DNA of 64,000 bases. Origin: JADYZU01 sp964540965. Its GTDB lineage: Bacteria > Pseudomonadota > Alphaproteobacteria > Rhodobacterales > Rhodobacteraceae. Location of the stretch: contig CAZIOT010000002.1 in NCBI GenBank assembly GCA_964540965.1, positions 62,001-126,000 on the forward strand, given 5' to 3'. Under the pieces are notes generated by a model. It was given only the letters and a program-made list of their open reading frames with translations, had not been told where the DNA came from and did no database searches. Below, piece after piece: positions 50,026 through 58,328 of the stretch (position 1 is the first letter of the stretch; each line of letters starts with the position of its first letter). The position numbers and the translations under genes are program-made.

Positions 50026-50874
50026 TCAGGTCTTCCGGGCGACAACGAAACGGGCAAGCTCACGCAGCATGTCTGCGTCATCGCCGTAAGGGTCAAGGGC
50101 GGCGCAGGCCTGATGGACAAGATCGGCCGCGCGGCGCCTTGCCTCGGTCAGCCCCAGAAGCGACACGAAAGTCGCCTTGCCGGCGGCGGCATCCTTGCCG
50201 GTGGCCTTGCCCACCACGGCGGCATCGCCTTCGACATCCAGTATGTCGTCGGCGATCTGGAAGGCCAGGCCCAGCGCATCGCCATAGGCGCGCAACGGGC
50301 CGGCGTCCGCATCTGCCAGCACCGGCCCCGCGGTCGCGGCCCAGATGATAAGGGCGCCGGTCTTGGCCGCCTGCAACCGGGTGATGCTGTCAAGCGTCAG
50401 CGGCTGCACCGCGGTTTCCGCGGCGATGTCCATCGCCTGACCGCCGACCATGCCCCGCACCCCGGCACCACGGGCAAGCCCGGCGATCAGCGGCAGGTTT
50501 CCAGCGGCCGCCAGCACCTCGAACGCCAGCGCCTGAAGTGCGTCGCCGGCCAGAACCGCCGTTGCCTCGTCCCATTTGCGGTGAACCGTCGGCTGGCCGC
50601 GGCGCAGGTCGTCGTCGTCCATGCAGGGCAGGTCGTCATGGACCAGCGAATAGGCGTGGACGCATTCGATGGCGACGGCGGCAGGCAGGGCGTGCGTTGC
50701 GGCGATGCCATGCAGCCGTGCCGATTCGATCGCCAGAAAGCCGCGCAGCCCCTTGCCGCCCTTCACCGCGTAAAGCATCGCATCGGCCACCGGCAGGTCG
50801 CCGTCCGACAGGAGTTTCCCGACCTCTGCCTCGACCGCGCCGCGCGCGGCCGCCATCGCCTCAGCCAGCGTCAA
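50026..50874 (-). CDS. ispA: Polyprenyl synthetase (farnesyl diphosphate synthase)
   Basis: A protein of 282 residues. The first Asp-rich motif is HDDLPCMDDDDLRRG and the second FQIADDILDVEGD; the two-residue insert in the first motif fits bacterial farnesyl diphosphate synthases. It adds isopentenyl diphosphate to make C15 precursors for quinones, undecaprenyl phosphate and perhaps carotenoids. The start overlaps the xseB end by 14 nt. Confidence 0.93.
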   Translation of the reverse strand: MTLAEAMAAARGAVEAEVGKLLSDGDLPVADAMLYAVKGGKGLRGFLAIESARLHGIAATHALPAAVAIECVHAYSLVHDDLPCMDDDDLRRGQPTVHRKWDEATAVLAGDALQALAFEVLAAAGNLPLIAGLARGAGVRGMVGGQAMDIAAETAVQPLTLDSITRLQAAKTGALIIWAATAGPVLADADAGPLRAYGDALGLAFQIADDILDVEGDAAVVGKATGKDAAAGKATFVSLLGLTEARRRAADLVHQACAALDPYGDDADMLRELARFVVARKT

Positions 50875-51103
50875 GCGGCACCGTCCCGGTCGGCCGGCCC
50901 TCGGCCGACAGGGTGATCTTCGCCACCTTCTCTTCGGCTTCGGCCAGCTTGGCCTCGCACCGCGCCTTCAGCGCCGCGCCGCGTTCATAAAGCGCGATGG
51001 AATCCTCAAGCGGCACGTCGCCGCGTTCCAGCCGGCCGACAACGGCCTCCAGCTCGCGCAGGGCGTCCTCAAAGCTCAGTTCGGTTACAGGGCGTTCGGT
51101 CAT
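50861..51103 (-). CDS. xseB: Exodeoxyribonuclease VII small subunit
   Basis: A protein of 80 residues. The XseB core LSFEDALRELEAVVGRLERGDVPLEDSI-type helix (positions 7-34; key residues FEDALRELE and VPLEDSI) and LYERGAALKARCEAKL are visible. Its partner XseA is not in this window. It overlaps the HDAC-like gene by 4 nt and ispA by 14 nt, so it sits in the middle of one translationally coupled operon. Confidence 0.92.
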   Translation of the reverse strand: MTERPVTELSFEDALRELEAVVGRLERGDVPLEDSIALYERGAALKARCEAKLAEAEEKVAKITLSAEGRPTGTVPLDAG

Positions 51104-52023
51104 CCGTAGTCCTTCAATACCGCCACATGCGCCGCCGCGGATTCCGCCAGCGCCGAAAGATCATAGCCGCCTTCCAGCGCCGATACGACCCGGCCTTTCG
51201 CATGGGTCCGGGCCAGATCGCAAAGCCTTTCGGTGATCCAGCCGAAATCGGCAGCGCGAAGCCGCGTCGAGGCCAGGGGATCATCGGCATGTGCATCGAA
51301 CCCGGCCGAGATGAGCAGGAATTGAGGAGCAAAGGCGTCCACCGCGGGCAGCACGGCGCCTTCGCAGATCTGGCGGAATTGCGGGCCGGTGGTGCCGGAC
51401 CGCAGCGGGACGTTCAGCACCGTGTCGTGCGGGCCGTGGTCCGAAGGCAGGCCGGTGCCGGGATACAGCGGCATCTCGTGGGTCGAGACGAACAGGATGC
51501 GCGGATCGTCCTGCACCAGATCCTGCGTGCCATTGCCGTGATGCACGTCGAAATCGACGATGGCGACGCGGGACAGGCCGTGGAAGTCGAGCGCATGTCT
51601 GGCGGCGGCGGCGACATTGCCCAGCAGGCAGAACCCCATCGGCGTTTCCCGCTCGGCATGGTGGCCGGGCGGACGGATGGCGCAAAAGGCATTGGCCGCC
51701 TCGCCCGCCATCACCATGTCGACGGCACGGATGACCGCCCCTGCCGCGCGCCAGGCGGCGGCCAGCGTGCCGGCAGACATATGCGTATCGGCGTCAAGCG
51801 AACGCCACCCGCGCTCCGGTGCCGCCTTGCGCAGCCCGTCAAGATAGCCTTGCGGATGCACCCGCAGAAGATCGTCATCGGCCGCCAGCGGCGCCGCGAC
51901 GCGCAGCAGGTCCATGCCCTGCAACGCGCCCAGCACGGCATCCAGCCGCGCCACCTGTTCGGGATGGCCCGGCGGGGTGATATGGCCCAGACATTCGGGA
52001 TGGGTAAGAAGCGCGGTGGTCAT
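51100..52023 (-). CDS. HDAC-like (acetylpolyamine/acetoin) deacetylase family protein
   Basis: A protein of 307 residues with the histone deacetylase fold. The zinc and active-site residues are in RPPGHHAERETPMGFC (His-His) and DFDVHHGNGTQDLV (Asp-x-His), with a further Asp in SAGFDAHADDPLA and a Tyr-containing GGYDL near the end. Bacterial members deacetylate polyamines or small molecules; the substrate is unknown. It is the first gene of the run into xseB-ispA-dxs, linked by ATGA. Upstream lies a terminator-like hairpin after petR. Confidence 0.87.
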   Translation of the reverse strand: MTTALLTHPECLGHITPPGHPEQVARLDAVLGALQGMDLLRVAAPLAADDDLLRVHPQGYLDGLRKAAPERGWRSLDADTHMSAGTLAAAWRAAGAVIRAVDMVMAGEAANAFCAIRPPGHHAERETPMGFCLLGNVAAAARHALDFHGLSRVAIVDFDVHHGNGTQDLVQDDPRILFVSTHEMPLYPGTGLPSDHGPHDTVLNVPLRSGTTGPQFRQICEGAVLPAVDAFAPQFLLISAGFDAHADDPLASTRLRAADFGWITERLCDLARTHAKGRVVSALEGGYDLSALAESAAAHVAVLKDYG

Positions 52024-52114
52024 TGCCGGTCTGCCTCATTCTTCGTCCACAAATATCCCCGCCGGAGGCGCAGCTTTCCACCCGCAAGAAGACCCGCAGG
52101 ACCGGCGCCGGTAA

Positions 52115-52132
52115 GGTGGGTCTCGACCCACC
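52115..52132 (-). terminator. Hairpin downstream of petR
   Basis: GGTGGGTC and GACCCACC form a perfect 8-bp stem with a 2-nt centre, 7 bp after the petR stop on the minus strand. A perfect palindrome ACCGGCGCCGGT (52101-52112) follows. No T-run is present. The rest of the 52024-52138 gap holds the promoter area of the HDAC-like gene, with no clear motif. Confidence 0.5.
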
Positions 52133-52138
52133 GCCGCC

Positions 52139-52840
52139 TCAATCCGGCGCCAGCATATAGCCCTCGCCCCGCACGGTCTGAAGGTATCGCGGCTGCCGCG
52201 GGTCGCTTTCGATCTTGCGCCGCAGCCGGGTGATCTGCACGTCCACGGCGCGTTCCTGCGTCTGGTCGCCGCCGCGGCCCAGTTCCTCGACCAGGGCCGC
52301 GCGCGAGATCGGCGCGCCGACGCGGGCGGCGAAGATGCGCATCAGTTGCGCTTCGGTCGCGGTCAGCCGCACCGGCCGGTCGCCCTGCCACAACTCGCCC
52401 CGTTCGATGTCATAGCGCGAGGGGCCAAGCGTCAGCGTCTTGGGGGCGACCACCGCCGGAACCGCGGCGGGCATCCGCCGCAGGATGGCGTTGATCCGCA
52501 GCAAGAGTTCCTTGGGCTCGAACGGTTTCGCCAGGTAATCGTCCGCCCCCGCCTCAAGCCCGGCGATGCGGTCCGAAGTCTCGCCGCGCGCGGTCAGCAG
52601 CAGGACCGGCACCGACCGTTTCGCCCGCAGTTCGGTGCAGAACGACAGCCCGTCCTGCCCCGGCATCATCACGTCCAGCACGATCAGGTCAAAGTCGAGG
52701 CCCGAGAGGATCCGCCGCGCATGGCCGGCATCGCGGGCGGCGGTGACAAGGAACCCGTTGCGCAGCAGAAAGCGTTGCAGCAGGCCGCGGATGCGTTCGT
52801 CGTCATCGACGATCAGCAGATGGGTCTGGTCGGCGGTCAT
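52139..52840 (-). CDS. petR: OmpR-family response regulator PetR
   Basis: A protein of 233 residues. The receiver domain has acidic DDDE near the start, the phospho-acceptor Asp in LIVLDVMMPG and Lys in YLAKPFEP. The C-terminal winged helix has LTATEAQLMRIFA and AVDVQITRLRRKIE. No histidine kinase is nearby. The preceding gene is a MarR-type protein, as in the petP-petR pair of Rhodobacter capsulatus, which is needed for cytochrome bc1 expression. Here no bc1 genes are adjacent. The start overlaps the petP stop as ATGA. Confidence 0.85.
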   Translation of the reverse strand: MTADQTHLLIVDDDERIRGLLQRFLLRNGFLVTAARDAGHARRILSGLDFDLIVLDVMMPGQDGLSFCTELRAKRSVPVLLLTARGETSDRIAGLEAGADDYLAKPFEPKELLLRINAILRRMPAAVPAVVAPKTLTLGPSRYDIERGELWQGDRPVRLTATEAQLMRIFAARVGAPISRAALVEELGRGGDQTQERAVDVQITRLRRKIESDPRQPRYLQTVRGEGYMLAPD

Positions 52841-53343
52841 CGGTTGCGGTCCCTCAGCGCCTCGTATTGCCGTCGCGTCTCGTCGTCCATCATCGCTTCC
52901 AGAACCTGCCGGAACCCGGCCACGGCATCGGCCCCGGCCGTGCGATAGGCGGCGCGCACCCGGTCGCGCTGGGTGTCCGACAACTCGCGCTCCAGCGCCC
53001 GTCCGGCGTCGGTCAGGTGCAGATGGCGTTCACGCTTGTCGACGGTGCCGACCCGGCTTTCGACCAGCCCGTCCTCGATCAGGGTGCGCAGCACGCGATT
53101 CAGCGACTGCTTGGTCACGCCGAGAATGCCCAGAAGCGTGTTCACCGTCATCCCCGGACTGCGGTTGATGAAATGCACCGCGCGGTGGTGTGCGCGCCCG
53201 TAATCCTTGGTCTGCAGGATCCGGTCGGGATCGGCGGTGAAGGCGCGATAGGCAAAGAACAGCGCCTCGATCCCCTTGCGGATCTGGTCGTCGGTCAGGA
53301 AAAGCAGATCCTGCCCCGCTCGGGGCGCCCCGGTTTCGGCCAT
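52837..53343 (-). CDS. petP: MarR-family regulator PetP
   Basis: A protein of 168 residues, winged helix. The motif RAHHRAVHFINRSPGMTVNTLLGILGVTKQSLNRVL holds the HTH (given by its key part GVTKQSLNRVLRTL) and the wing is VGTVDKRERHLHLT. The start at 53343 (MAETGAPRAGQD) is chosen; the longer open frame continues through the promoter. On the minus strand TTCAAG-N17-TATCCT is a weak promoter. It is coupled to petR by ATGA and presumably acts with it. Confidence 0.85.
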   Translation of the reverse strand: MAETGAPRAGQDLLFLTDDQIRKGIEALFFAYRAFTADPDRILQTKDYGRAHHRAVHFINRSPGMTVNTLLGILGVTKQSLNRVLRTLIEDGLVESRVGTVDKRERHLHLTDAGRALERELSDTQRDRVRAAYRTAGADAVAGFRQVLEAMMDDETRRQYEALRDRNR

Positions 53344-53470
53344 GTGAACCTCCGCTTGCCGGCAGGATACGTCAGCCCTGTTGACACTTGAAGGGGGGAG
53401 ACGGTCCGGCGCTCTGGTCCGTGACTTTGACAGCGGATAGGCTGGGCGCAAGTTTATTGCAGGAGCCGCC

Positions 53471-53911
53471 ATGACCGTGACGATCCGCCCCTTGCGCGCC
53501 ACCGACAAGGACGGCTGGCGCCGCCTGTGGGCCGCCTACCTTGCCTTCTACGAAACCACGCTGCCCGAGGCGGTGTTCGACACCACCTTTGCCCGGCTGA
53601 TCGACCCGGCGCACAGGGAACGCCACGCCCTGGTGGCCGAACGCGACGGCCGGCTGATCGGGCTCGTGCATTACATCTACCACGCGCACAACTGGCGGAT
53701 CGAGGATGTCTGCTATCTGCAGGATCTGTTCGTGACCGAGGAGGCGCGCGGCACCGGCACCGGCCGCGCCCTGATCGAGGCGGTCTATGCCGCCGCCGAC
53801 GCCAACGGCACGCCGGCGGTCTACTGGATGACGCAGGAATTCAACGCCACCGCGCGGACCCTGTATGACCGCATCGCAACGCTGACGCCGTTCGTCAGAT
53901 ATGTGCGGTAA
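53471..53911 (+). CDS. GNAT-family N-acetyltransferase
   Basis: A protein of 146 residues, single GNAT domain. YLQDLFVTEEARGTGTGRALIEAV has the acetyl-CoA-binding Q/R-x2-G-x-G/A loop (in ARGTGTGRAL), and the Tyr near the end (LYDRIA) is the usual acid. The substrate is unknown; small metabolites or proteins are both possible. CAGGAG lies before the ATG. It is divergent from petP, with 127 bp between. Confidence 0.87.
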   Translation: MTVTIRPLRATDKDGWRRLWAAYLAFYETTLPEAVFDTTFARLIDPAHRERHALVAERDGRLIGLVHYIYHAHNWRIEDVCYLQDLFVTEEARGTGTGRALIEAVYAAADANGTPAVYWMTQEFNATARTLYDRIATLTPFVRYVR

Positions 53912-53970
53912 GCGGGCGGATTTGGGCAGTCTTTGCCAAGGTCGCCGGGCTGACGGCATGAGTCCAGAAC

Positions 53971-53990
53971 CCGGGGCCGGATAGCCCCGG
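53971..53990. terminator. Hairpin between the GNAT gene and tRNA-Leu
   Basis: CCGGGGC and GCCCCGG form a 7-bp stem with loop CGGATA. It lies 60 bp after the GNAT stop and 31 bp beyond the tRNA 3' end, so it can serve either strand. A short TTT lies nearby on the plus side. Confidence 0.45.
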
Positions 53991-54021
53991 AGGCTGCTTT
54001 ACCGCATATGCGAGGGATAAG

Positions 54022-54108
54022 TGGTGCCCAGGAGAGGACTCGAACCTCCACGGCCGTTAAGCCACTGGTACCTGAAACCAGCGCGTCTACCAATTCCGCC
54101 ACCTGGGC
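54022..54108 (-). tRNA. tRNA-Leu(CAG), CCA encoded
   Basis: The 87-nt gene on the minus strand has acceptor arms GCCCAGG and CCTGGGC, a D-loop with GGTAGA, an anticodon stem CTGGT/ACCAG around the loop TTCAGGT (anticodon CAG), a long class II variable arm and a T-arm with TTCGAGT. The 3' CCA is in the DNA (54024-54022). It reads CUG, the most used Leu codon in this high-GC window. The tRNA gene is alone, with its own promoter. Confidence 0.96.
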
Positions 54109-54125
54109 ACAGGTGGTGCGGCGTC

Positions 54126-54153
54126 GTCTAAGCATTGCCGGAAGCGGTGTCAA
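54126..54153 (-). promoter_or_regulatory. Sigma-70 promoter of tRNA-Leu
   Basis: On the minus strand a perfect -35 TTGACA (54153-54148) is followed after 16 bp by TTAGAC (54131-54126). Transcription would begin near 54119, 11 nt before the mature tRNA 5' end. The remainder of the gap to the NDUFA9-like gene (54154-54286) shows nothing else recognisable. Confidence 0.6.
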
Positions 54154-54286
54154 CGCGATTCCGCAAGGATTTTTTCGCCGAATGCGGACGCGATGCCGCA
54201 GCGCGGCGCGGCGGGGGTCTGCGCCCTTGCCTGACCCGCCCGGCGCGGGTAAATCCGGGGGCAGGCAACGAAAGGACCGCAGCGTC

Positions 54287-55258
54287 ATGGCCGGCATTGT
54301 CACGATCTTTGGCGGAACCGGGTTCGTCGGGCGTTATGTCACCCGCCGGATGGCAAGGGACGGCTGGCGCATCCGTGTGGTGACGCGCGATACCAATGCC
54401 GCCGGATTCCTGCGGACCTATGGCGCCGTCGGCCAGGTCGAGCCGGTGTTCGGCAATATTCGCGACGATGCCTCGGTCCGGCAGGCGATCCGCGGCTCGG
54501 ACGCGGTCATCAACTGTGTCGGCAGCATGGCCGCCGGTGGGCGCAACAGCTTTGCCGCGATCAACGATCAGGGTGCCGCCCGCATCGCCCGCATCGCGAC
54601 CGAGGAAGGCGTGGCGCGGCTGGTCCATGTCTCGGCCCTGGGCGCCGATGCCGGATCGGCCAGCGCCTATTCCCGCAGCAAGGCCTCGGGCGAGGCTGGC
54701 GTGCAGGCCGCGTTTCCGGGCGCGGTGATCCTGCGCCCCTCGGTGATCTTCGGGACCGAGGACGAATTCTTCAACCGTTTCGCCGGCATTCCCGGTCCGG
54801 TCCTGCCCATCGTCGGCGCCAACACCCGTTTCCAGCCGGTCTGGGTCGATGATGTCGCCGCCGCCGCGGTCAAGGGTGCCGAAGGCGCCGCGCCCGGCGT
54901 CTATGAACTGGGCGGCCCGGATGTGATGAGCCTGCGCGACCTGATGAAGGTCATGCTGGCCGAGATCCGCCGCCGCCGGGTCATCATCAACCTGCCGTTC
55001 TGGCTGGGACGTGTCATTGGCGGCGTGACCGGGTTCGCCAAGACGCTCAGCCTTGGCATCGTGCCTCAGCCTGTGACGGTGGACCAGGTCGCGGCGCTGC
55101 GCAGCGACAACGTGGTCGCCGCGGATGCGCGCGGGCTTGCCGATCTGGGGATCGGGGCCACCGACATGGCGGCGATCCTGCCGGGCTACCTGTGGCGGTT
55201 CCGCCCCTCGGGGCAATACCTTGCCATCAAGGAATCGGCCCGCAACCTCAAGGCCTGA
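54287..55258 (+). CDS. NDUFA9-like NAD(P)-binding protein (atypical SDR, complex I subunit family)
   Basis: A protein of 323 residues. The nucleotide-binding motif TIFGGTGFVGRYV is at the N-terminus. The sequence VHVSALGADAGSASAYSRSKASGE and ILRPSVIFGTEDEFFNRFA match the NDUFA9 family, here represented by the key parts LGADAGSASAYSRSK and RPSVIFG. In Paracoccus a homologue is a component of respiratory complex I. The start at 54287 has AAAGGA upstream; the longer frame overlaps the tRNA gene and is not used. uppP follows after 17 bp. Confidence 0.85.
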   Translation: MAGIVTIFGGTGFVGRYVTRRMARDGWRIRVVTRDTNAAGFLRTYGAVGQVEPVFGNIRDDASVRQAIRGSDAVINCVGSMAAGGRNSFAAINDQGAARIARIATEEGVARLVHVSALGADAGSASAYSRSKASGEAGVQAAFPGAVILRPSVIFGTEDEFFNRFAGIPGPVLPIVGANTRFQPVWVDDVAAAAVKGAEGAAPGVYELGGPDVMSLRDLMKVMLAEIRRRRVIINLPFWLGRVIGGVTGFAKTLSLGIVPQPVTVDQVAALRSDNVVAADARGLADLGIGATDMAAILPGYLWRFRPSGQYLAIKESARNLKA

Positions 55259-55275
55259 CCCCCGGCGAGGAACCC

Positions 55276-56082
55276 ATGGCCGAGCCGAACACGCTGATCG
55301 CCGGCCTCCTGGGCGTCCTCGAGGGGATGACCGAGTTCATTCCGGTATCCTCGACCGGGCATCTGCTGCTTGCCGGGCATTTCCTGGGCTTTGACAGCCC
55401 CGGGCGCACCTTCGAGGTGGTGATCCAGCTGGGCGCGATCCTGGCCCTGCTGATCGTCTTTGCCGGGCGCATCGTGTCGATCCTTGCCCGTGCGCCGCGC
55501 GATCCCGGGGCGCAGCGTTTCGTTGCCGGCGTGCTGCTTGCCTTCCTGCCGGCGGTCGTCACCGGCGTTCTGGCGCATGACCTGATCAAGACCGTCCTGT
55601 TCGAACAGCCGATGCTGATCGCGGTGATGCTGATCCTGGGCGGCGTCGTGCTGCTTTATGTCGATCGGCTGGGCACAGCACCGCTGTATCATTCACCCGA
55701 GGAGATGCCCTTGCGCGTGGCGCTGGGCATCGGTCTGTTCCAGTGCCTTGCCATGGTGCCCGGCGTGTCGCGGTCGGGTGCGACCATCGTCGGCGGGCTG
55801 CTCTTGCGGGCCGACAAGCGGACGGCGGCCGAGTTTTCCTTCTTCCTGTCGATGCCGACCATGGCCGGCGCCGTCGCCTATGACCTGTGGAAAAGCCGCG
55901 ATGTGCTGGATTTTTCGGCGATGGCCGACATCGCGGTCGGCTTTGCGGCCGCGTTCATCGCCGCGGCGCTGGTGGTGCGCTGGCTGCTGAATTTCGTCAG
56001 CCGCCGCGGCTATGCCCTTTTCGGCTGGTGGCGAATCATCGTCGGCAGCGCCGCGTTGCTGGCGCTTATGGCGGGATTCTAG
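55276..56082 (+). CDS. uppP: Undecaprenyl-diphosphate phosphatase
   Basis: A protein of 268 residues with seven to eight transmembrane helices. It recycles the lipid carrier of wall synthesis. The catalytic motifs GMTEFIPVSSTGHLLL and VPGVSRSGATIVGGL are intact. GCGAGGAA precedes the ATG. It uses the C55 product that is ultimately derived from the dxs/ispA pathway encoded nearby. The 155 bp after it (56083-56237) are AT-richer and probably carry the gltD promoter, but no reliable motif was found. Confidence 0.95.
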   Translation: MAEPNTLIAGLLGVLEGMTEFIPVSSTGHLLLAGHFLGFDSPGRTFEVVIQLGAILALLIVFAGRIVSILARAPRDPGAQRFVAGVLLAFLPAVVTGVLAHDLIKTVLFEQPMLIAVMLILGGVVLLYVDRLGTAPLYHSPEEMPLRVALGIGLFQCLAMVPGVSRSGATIVGGLLLRADKRTAAEFSFFLSMPTMAGAVAYDLWKSRDVLDFSAMADIAVGFAAAFIAAALVVRWLLNFVSRRGYALFGWWRIIVGSAALLALMAGF

Positions 56083-56237
56083 GAGATAGGGTGTAATCCG
56101 GACCTAATATTCGGCCATAGACACACAAAATAATGCCAGAGAGGAACACTTTCCCGGTAATAGGTCACACATGCTGACTTTTCTTTCCGCCGGCAGGGGC
56201 GTAAACGATCCGCACATCAGGCAGCGTGAGGCGGATC

Positions 56238-57674
56238 ATGGCCACCGAAAAGATGCTCAAGTTCGTCACGGTGCCGCGCGTCATGCCGGAAAAGCGGTCG
56301 GCCGATGACCGGCGCGACGATTTCCTGGAAATCTACCGCGAATATGCCATCGCCAAGGCCGAAGAGCAGGCCAGCCGGTGCAGCCAATGCGGCGTGCCCT
56401 ATTGCCAGTCGCATTGCCCGTTGCACAACAACATCCCCGACTGGTTGCGGATGACGGCCTCGGGCCGCCTGCAAGAGGCGTATGAGCTGTCGCAGGCGAC
56501 CAACACCTTCCCCGAGATCTGCGGCCGCATCTGCCCGCAGGACCGGCTGTGCGAGGGCAATTGCGTCATCGAACAGGCGGGCCACGGCACTGTCACCATC
56601 GGCTCGGTGGAAAAGTTCATCACCGATACGGCGTGGGAGGAAGGCTGGGTCAAGCCGATCCGCCCCCATGCCGAACGCCCCGAATCCGTCGGCATCATCG
56701 GCGCCGGGCCGGCGGGCCTTGCCGCCGCCGACATGCTGCGCCGCGCCGGGGTGCAGGTCACGGTCTATGACCGCTATGACCGCGCCGGCGGGCTGATGAC
56801 CTATGGCATCCCCGGCTTCAAGCTGGAGAAGGATGTGGTGATGCGCCGCAACGACCAGCTGGCGCAGGGCGGCGTCGAGTTCGTGCTGAACTGCAATGTC
56901 GGCACCGACCTGACCTTTGACGCGATCCGCGGGCGCCATGACGCCGTGCTGATCGCCACCGGCGTTTACAAGTCGCGCGACCTGACGGAACCCGGCGGCG
57001 ACCTGCCCGGCATCGTCAAGGCGCTGGATTACCTGACCGTTTCCAACCGGCTGTCCTTTGGCGACGAGGTTCCGGAGTTCGAGGACGGCAGCCTGAACGC
57101 CGCCGGCAAGCGCGTCGTCGTCATCGGCGGCGGCGACACGGCGATGGACTGCGTGCGCACCGCGATCCGGCAGGGCGCCACTTCGGTCAAGCTTCTGTAT
57201 CGCCGTGACCGCGCCAACATGCCCGGTTCGCAGCGCGAGGTGGCCAATGCCGAGGAAGAGGGCGTCGATTTCGTCTGGCTCGCCGCGCCCAAGGCGTTCG
57301 AGGGGGTTGGCGCCGTGACCGGCGTGCAGGTGCAGAAGATGCGGCTGGGCGCGCCGGATGTGACGGGGCGGCGGATGCCGGAACTGATCGAGGGCGCCGA
57401 TTACCTTGAACCCGCCGATCTGGTCATCAAGGCGCTGGGGTTCGAACCCGAGGATCTGGTGCGGCTCTGGGGTGTCGAGGGGCTCGAGGTCAACCGCTGG
57501 GGCACGATCAAGGCGGCGTTCGGATCGGGCGAAACCAGCCTGCCCGGCGTCTATGCGGCGGGCGATATTGTGCGCGGCGCATCCTTGGTAGTGTGGGGCA
57601 TCAGGGACGGACGCGACTGCGCGACCGCGATCCTTGACTACCTTGGACAGGCCGCGAGTGTTGCGGCGGAATAG
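56238..57674 (+). CDS. gltD: Glutamate synthase (NADPH) small subunit
   Basis: A protein of 478 residues. The N-terminal cysteine groups CSQCGVPYCQSHCP and CPQDRLCEGNC carry iron-sulfur clusters. FAD and NADPH sites follow as GIIGAGPAGLAAADML and VVIGGGDTAMDCVR. It supplies electrons to GltB for glutamate formation from glutamine and 2-oxoglutarate. The ATG at 56238 follows GAGGCGG. In contrast to the usual adjacent gltB-gltD pair, four genes separate it from gltB here. Confidence 0.95.
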   Translation: MATEKMLKFVTVPRVMPEKRSADDRRDDFLEIYREYAIAKAEEQASRCSQCGVPYCQSHCPLHNNIPDWLRMTASGRLQEAYELSQATNTFPEICGRICPQDRLCEGNCVIEQAGHGTVTIGSVEKFITDTAWEEGWVKPIRPHAERPESVGIIGAGPAGLAAADMLRRAGVQVTVYDRYDRAGGLMTYGIPGFKLEKDVVMRRNDQLAQGGVEFVLNCNVGTDLTFDAIRGRHDAVLIATGVYKSRDLTEPGGDLPGIVKALDYLTVSNRLSFGDEVPEFEDGSLNAAGKRVVVIGGGDTAMDCVRTAIRQGATSVKLLYRRDRANMPGSQREVANAEEEGVDFVWLAAPKAFEGVGAVTGVQVQKMRLGAPDVTGRRMPELIEGADYLEPADLVIKALGFEPEDLVRLWGVEGLEVNRWGTIKAAFGSGETSLPGVYAAGDIVRGASLVVWGIRDGRDCATAILDYLGQAASVAAE

Positions 57675-57681
57675 GATTGCC

Positions 57682-58326
57682 ATGCGTCCCGCGTTTCTGA
57701 TCCCCCTGATGCTGATGTCCCCGGCGGCTGCCGAGGTGTTGCCGCTGCCCGCGAATTGTCAGGGTGTGGTGACGGTGCAGATGTCATTCTGCACGGTGGC
57801 CAACATCTGGAACTGCGAAGTCGACGGTCAGCGCGAGGTCTGGACCTATAACTATGGCGAGGGGGCCAACATGGTTTTCCGGCGCGATACGGACGGCCAG
57901 CAACTGGGTGCATTCAGCGTGACCGACAGCGGCACGACCAGCGCCTTGCCCGTGGTCTCGGTCGCCGATCCGGTCAGCATCCGTGATCTGGTTGCTGCGG
58001 GTCAGGACAGCTTTGCCATGACATCGCGGATATTGGACGGCAGCACGAGCGATGCCGCCGGCACGATGCATGTGATGGGCGAACCGATTACGGTGGATGG
58101 CTGGCAACTCGTCCCGGTCTTCGCCGAATACTCCAACCCGGCCCCCGGGCTGGCCGGCTACTATTTCCTGATGGATGCGGCACGCGGCATCATGTTCCAC
58201 ACATACTTTGCCGAACCCGGCGCGCTGGACCGTCCGATCCCCCAGGCGGCGCTGCCGGTCACGGTCGCGTTTGCCGGTGACGACGGCTTTCTCGCGTCCG
58301 AACCGTCGGTCGGATGCGGGGGCTGA
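57682..58326 (+). CDS. Exported cysteine-containing protein, tandem paralogue 1
   Basis: A protein of 214 residues with a Sec signal (MRPAFLIPLMLMSPAAAEV). The mature start, LPANCQGVVTVQMSFCTVANIWNC, shares the pattern C-x8-11-C-x6-8-C with the next two genes, and the C-terminus ends with a Cys (PSVGCGG). Cysteine count and export suggest disulfide bonds in the periplasm. It is the most divergent of the three. No function is known; the family is not recognised by me. It lies 7 bp after gltD. Confidence 0.75.
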   Translation: MRPAFLIPLMLMSPAAAEVLPLPANCQGVVTVQMSFCTVANIWNCEVDGQREVWTYNYGEGANMVFRRDTDGQQLGAFSVTDSGTTSALPVVSVADPVSIRDLVAAGQDSFAMTSRILDGSTSDAAGTMHVMGEPITVDGWQLVPVFAEYSNPAPGLAGYYFLMDAARGIMFHTYFAEPGALDRPIPQAALPVTVAFAGDDGFLASEPSVGCGG

Positions 58327-58328
58327 TC

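Noticed and set aside
52101..52112. Perfect palindrome ACCGGCGCCGGT
   Set aside because: Short GC-only palindromes are frequent in this base composition; it is next to a better hairpin and no function can be argued.
56083..56237. Sigma-54/NtrC-type promoter for gltD
   Set aside because: The gap is AT-richer, but no TGGCAC-N5-TTGC-like element was found on the plus strand.
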